From Candidatus Woesearchaeota archaeon (lineage in GTDB: Archaea > Nanobdellota > Nanobdellia > Woesearchaeales > WJKL01): a stretch of 6,151 nucleotides of DNA. The DNA lies in contig JAHWIB010000060.1 of NCBI GenBank assembly GCA_019322815.1, positions 1 through 6,151 of the forward strand, written 5' to 3'. The notes under the pieces were generated by a model that was not told the origin of the DNA, made no database searches, and worked only from the letters and a program-made list of their open reading frames with translations. The translations under genes and the position numbers were made by a program. Shown piece by piece: positions 5,149 through 6,151 of the stretch. The stretch's first letter is position 1; each line of letters opens with the position of its first letter.

Positions 5149-5159
5149 AGTTTATATAA
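5146..5159 (+). promoter_or_regulatory. BRE/TATA promoter of the PAP2-like gene
   Basis: AAAAGTTTATATAA is centred about 26 nt before the ATG at 5181, so transcription would start at or next to the start codon (leaderless). It matches the secE promoter wording and partly overlaps the foot of the fourth hairpin. Confidence 0.65.
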
Positions 5160-5180
5160 TCCAAATATTCTAATGAATAT

Positions 5181-5597
5181 ATGATAAACAAAGTATTATG
5201 GTCTGTTGTAATTGCAGGAGTTTTAGCTCAATTAATTAAAATATTAATATTTAAATTCAAGCACAAACAAAGATTCCATATAAATGATCTGATTGTAACA
5301 GGAAGCATGCCAAGCGCGCATTCTGCTTTAGTAACTTCTTTAGTTATATCAATCTATTTGACAGAAGGACTGACTACAATATTTTTATTAGCAGCAGCAT
5401 TTGCAGTTGTTGTGATAAGGGATGCATTTGGAGTAAGAAGAACAGCTGGAGAAGAAGGAAAAATAATTGATAAGATAATAAGATCATCCAAATTGAAAAT
5501 AAAGACATTCCATTATTCTTTAGGGCACACACCAGCAGAAGTAACAGTCGGAATTATAATTGGAATTGCTGCTTCTATATTAGTTTATTTTTTATAA
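5181..5597 (+). CDS. Divergent PAP2 family membrane protein (DUF212)
   Basis: A 138-residue integral membrane protein of the divergent PAP2 (acid phosphatase/vanadium peroxidase-related) family, close to the family's usual 140-150 residues. Conserved blocks are Lys20 in the first membrane segment, GSMPSAHSA (41-49), RDAFGVRRTAGEE (80-92) and GHTPAEV (115-121). They correspond to the PAP2 phosphate-binding Lys, the PSGH-like block and the Arg/His block. Hydrophobic segments lie at about 4-25, 47-61, 64-81 and 120-138. The family's substrate is unproven; lipid phosphate hydrolysis is the usual inference. Its ATG at 5181 fits a leaderless promoter. Its stop overlaps by 13 bp the tail of the convergent phosphatidyltransferase gene, which suggests a shared role in making polar lipid head groups, an inference only. 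Confidence 0.88.
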   Translation: MINKVLWSVVIAGVLAQLIKILIFKFKHKQRFHINDLIVTGSMPSAHSALVTSLVISIYLTEGLTTIFLLAAAFAVVVIRDAFGVRRTAGEEGKIIDKIIRSSKLKIKTFHYSLGHTPAEVTVGIIIGIAASILVYFL

Positions 5598-6091
5598 AGT
5601 CTTAATATTTTATAGATATAAGAAAAACCCACATAAGATGTAGTTGCAAAAATAATCCAGAATAAATAAAATTTATACTTAAAATCCAGTATAAATGCGA
5701 TAATGACAATGCTCTGCAAAAATATGTTTATTCTTCCAAAAAAAGTAGCTTTTTGTTTATATTTAACAAAATAATGATAGACAATTATATAAAGCAATAT
5801 AATTGGAATAAAAGCAAAAAGCAATATCAATGCATCAAATCTTATCAAAAATCCTAAAATAATAAAGCCAACTAATAACTTATCTGATATTTTATCAAGT
5901 ATATCACCTAATTTGGTTTCCATCTTGAGTTTTCTTGAAAGATAACCATCTAAAAAATCAGTAAAAACAGCTAATATAAATAAAATCAAAGTAGAGTATT
6001 TTCTATCAAAAATAATTAAAAACATAATAATAGGAGCAGCTATTAATCTAAATAAAGACAAGGCATTTGTGATATTAAAGTTTTTATTCAT
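5585..6091 (-). CDS. CDP-alcohol phosphatidyltransferase, archaeal lipid head-group enzyme
   Basis: A membrane enzyme of the CDP-OH_P_transf family, which exchanges CMP on a CDP-activated lipid for an alcohol such as glycerol phosphate, serine or inositol phosphate. The full catalytic motif is visible with family spacing: Asp45, Asp48, Gly49, Ser52-Arg53 (usually Ala-Arg), then Gly62, Asp66 and Asp70. The four aspartates bind the metal ions. Length is 168 residues, slightly short for the family, with about six hydrophobic stretches (10-27, 32-46, 72-84, 88-106, 122-135, 141-158). The exact alcohol cannot be told; archaetidylglycerol-phosphate synthase (PgsA-like) is a reasonable guess. I chose the ATG at 6091, not the in-frame TTG at 6100, because a TATA box centred about 26 nt upstream would start the RNA there. 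It converges on the PAP2-like gene with a 13-bp overlap. Confidence 0.88.
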   Translation of the reverse strand: MNKNFNITNALSLFRLIAAPIIMFLIIFDRKYSTLILFILAVFTDFLDGYLSRKLKMETKLGDILDKISDKLLVGFIILGFLIRFDALILLFAFIPIILLYIIVYHYFVKYKQKATFFGRINIFLQSIVIIAFILDFKYKFYLFWIIFATTSYVGFSYIYKILRLYKK

Positions 6092-6110
6092 TATCTTCAA
6101 ATTATTTATT

Positions 6111-6128
6111 TTAATATAAAAACTTTTG
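6111..6128 (-). promoter_or_regulatory. BRE/TATA promoter of the phosphatidyltransferase gene
   Basis: On the minus strand CAAAAG is followed by TTTTTATATTAA, centred about 26 nt before the ATG at 6091. It resembles the secE and PAP2-like promoters and supports a leaderless message from that ATG. Confidence 0.55.
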
Positions 6129-6132
6129 GATA

Positions 6133-6150
6133 AAGTAATATTTATATATC
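6133..6150 (+). promoter_or_regulatory. Possible promoter for a rightward gene beyond the window
   Basis: AAGTAA followed shortly by TTTATATATC on the plus strand has the same purine-rich BRE plus TATA form as the other promoters. If real, a divergent gene begins just past the right edge. Confidence 0.35.
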
Positions 6151-6151
6151 A

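Noticed and set aside
5043..5153. 8-bp direct repeat AAAAGTTT around the hairpin array read as a target-site duplication
   Set aside because: The right copy is part of the recurrent promoter motif and the enclosed ends are not inverted repeats of each other, so a transposon reading is not supported on this alone.
6092..6100. TTG start for the phosphatidyltransferase, adding three residues
   Set aside because: The TATA box at 6111-6128 would initiate transcription at about the downstream ATG at 6091, and TTG is the weaker start.

Overview
The window comes from an AT-rich archaeon, most likely a small-genome DPANN lineage of the Woesearchaeota/Pacearchaeota kind. The archaeal evidence is direct. 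There is a ftsZ - secE (Sec61 gamma) - spt5 - rpl11 gene order, an archaeal-type Spt5 (NGN plus KOW), a SlyD-like archaeal FKBP with a C-terminal extension, an archaeal cytidylate kinase, and BRE/TATA promoters about 25 nt upstream of several start codons, which implies largely leaderless transcripts. The lineage is inferred from composition and protein style; no marker gene here is long enough to place it firmly.

Layout. Positions 1-2308 (minus strand) carry ftsZ, secE, spt5 and the first 16 codons of rpl11, the classic archaeal division/translocation/translation block. Positions 2388-3619 (minus) carry cmk followed closely by an FKBP-type prolyl isomerase. Positions 3860-5020 (plus) carry an unrecognised 386-residue protein whose two halves look to me like hot-dog folds. 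Positions 5181-6091 hold a convergent, tail-overlapping pair of membrane enzymes: a divergent PAP2 (DUF212) protein on the plus strand and a CDP-alcohol phosphatidyltransferase on the minus strand, plausibly both acting in polar-lipid head-group synthesis.

The most interesting content is between the genes. (1) Between ftsZ and secE a 151-bp sequence has perfect 12-bp terminal inverted repeats and is bracketed exactly by a 10-bp direct repeat; it looks like a MITE (non-autonomous transposon relic). (2) Between the divergent cmk and hot-dog-like genes a second, unrelated ~121-bp element has an 11-bp perfect inverted repeat near its ends, several internal palindromes, higher GC than its surroundings (about 45% by hand count) and a 9-10 bp flanking direct repeat. 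(3) Upstream of the PAP2-like gene four hairpins stand in tandem; their stem sequences differ but stay complementary, as expected when structure is conserved or copied. All three sit directly against the upstream edge of a predicted promoter. (4) The rpl11 leader holds a small hairpin with a GCAA tetraloop and tandem G-A mismatches, lying inside a 9-codon reading frame. No tRNA, rRNA, CRISPR or intact transposase gene is present.
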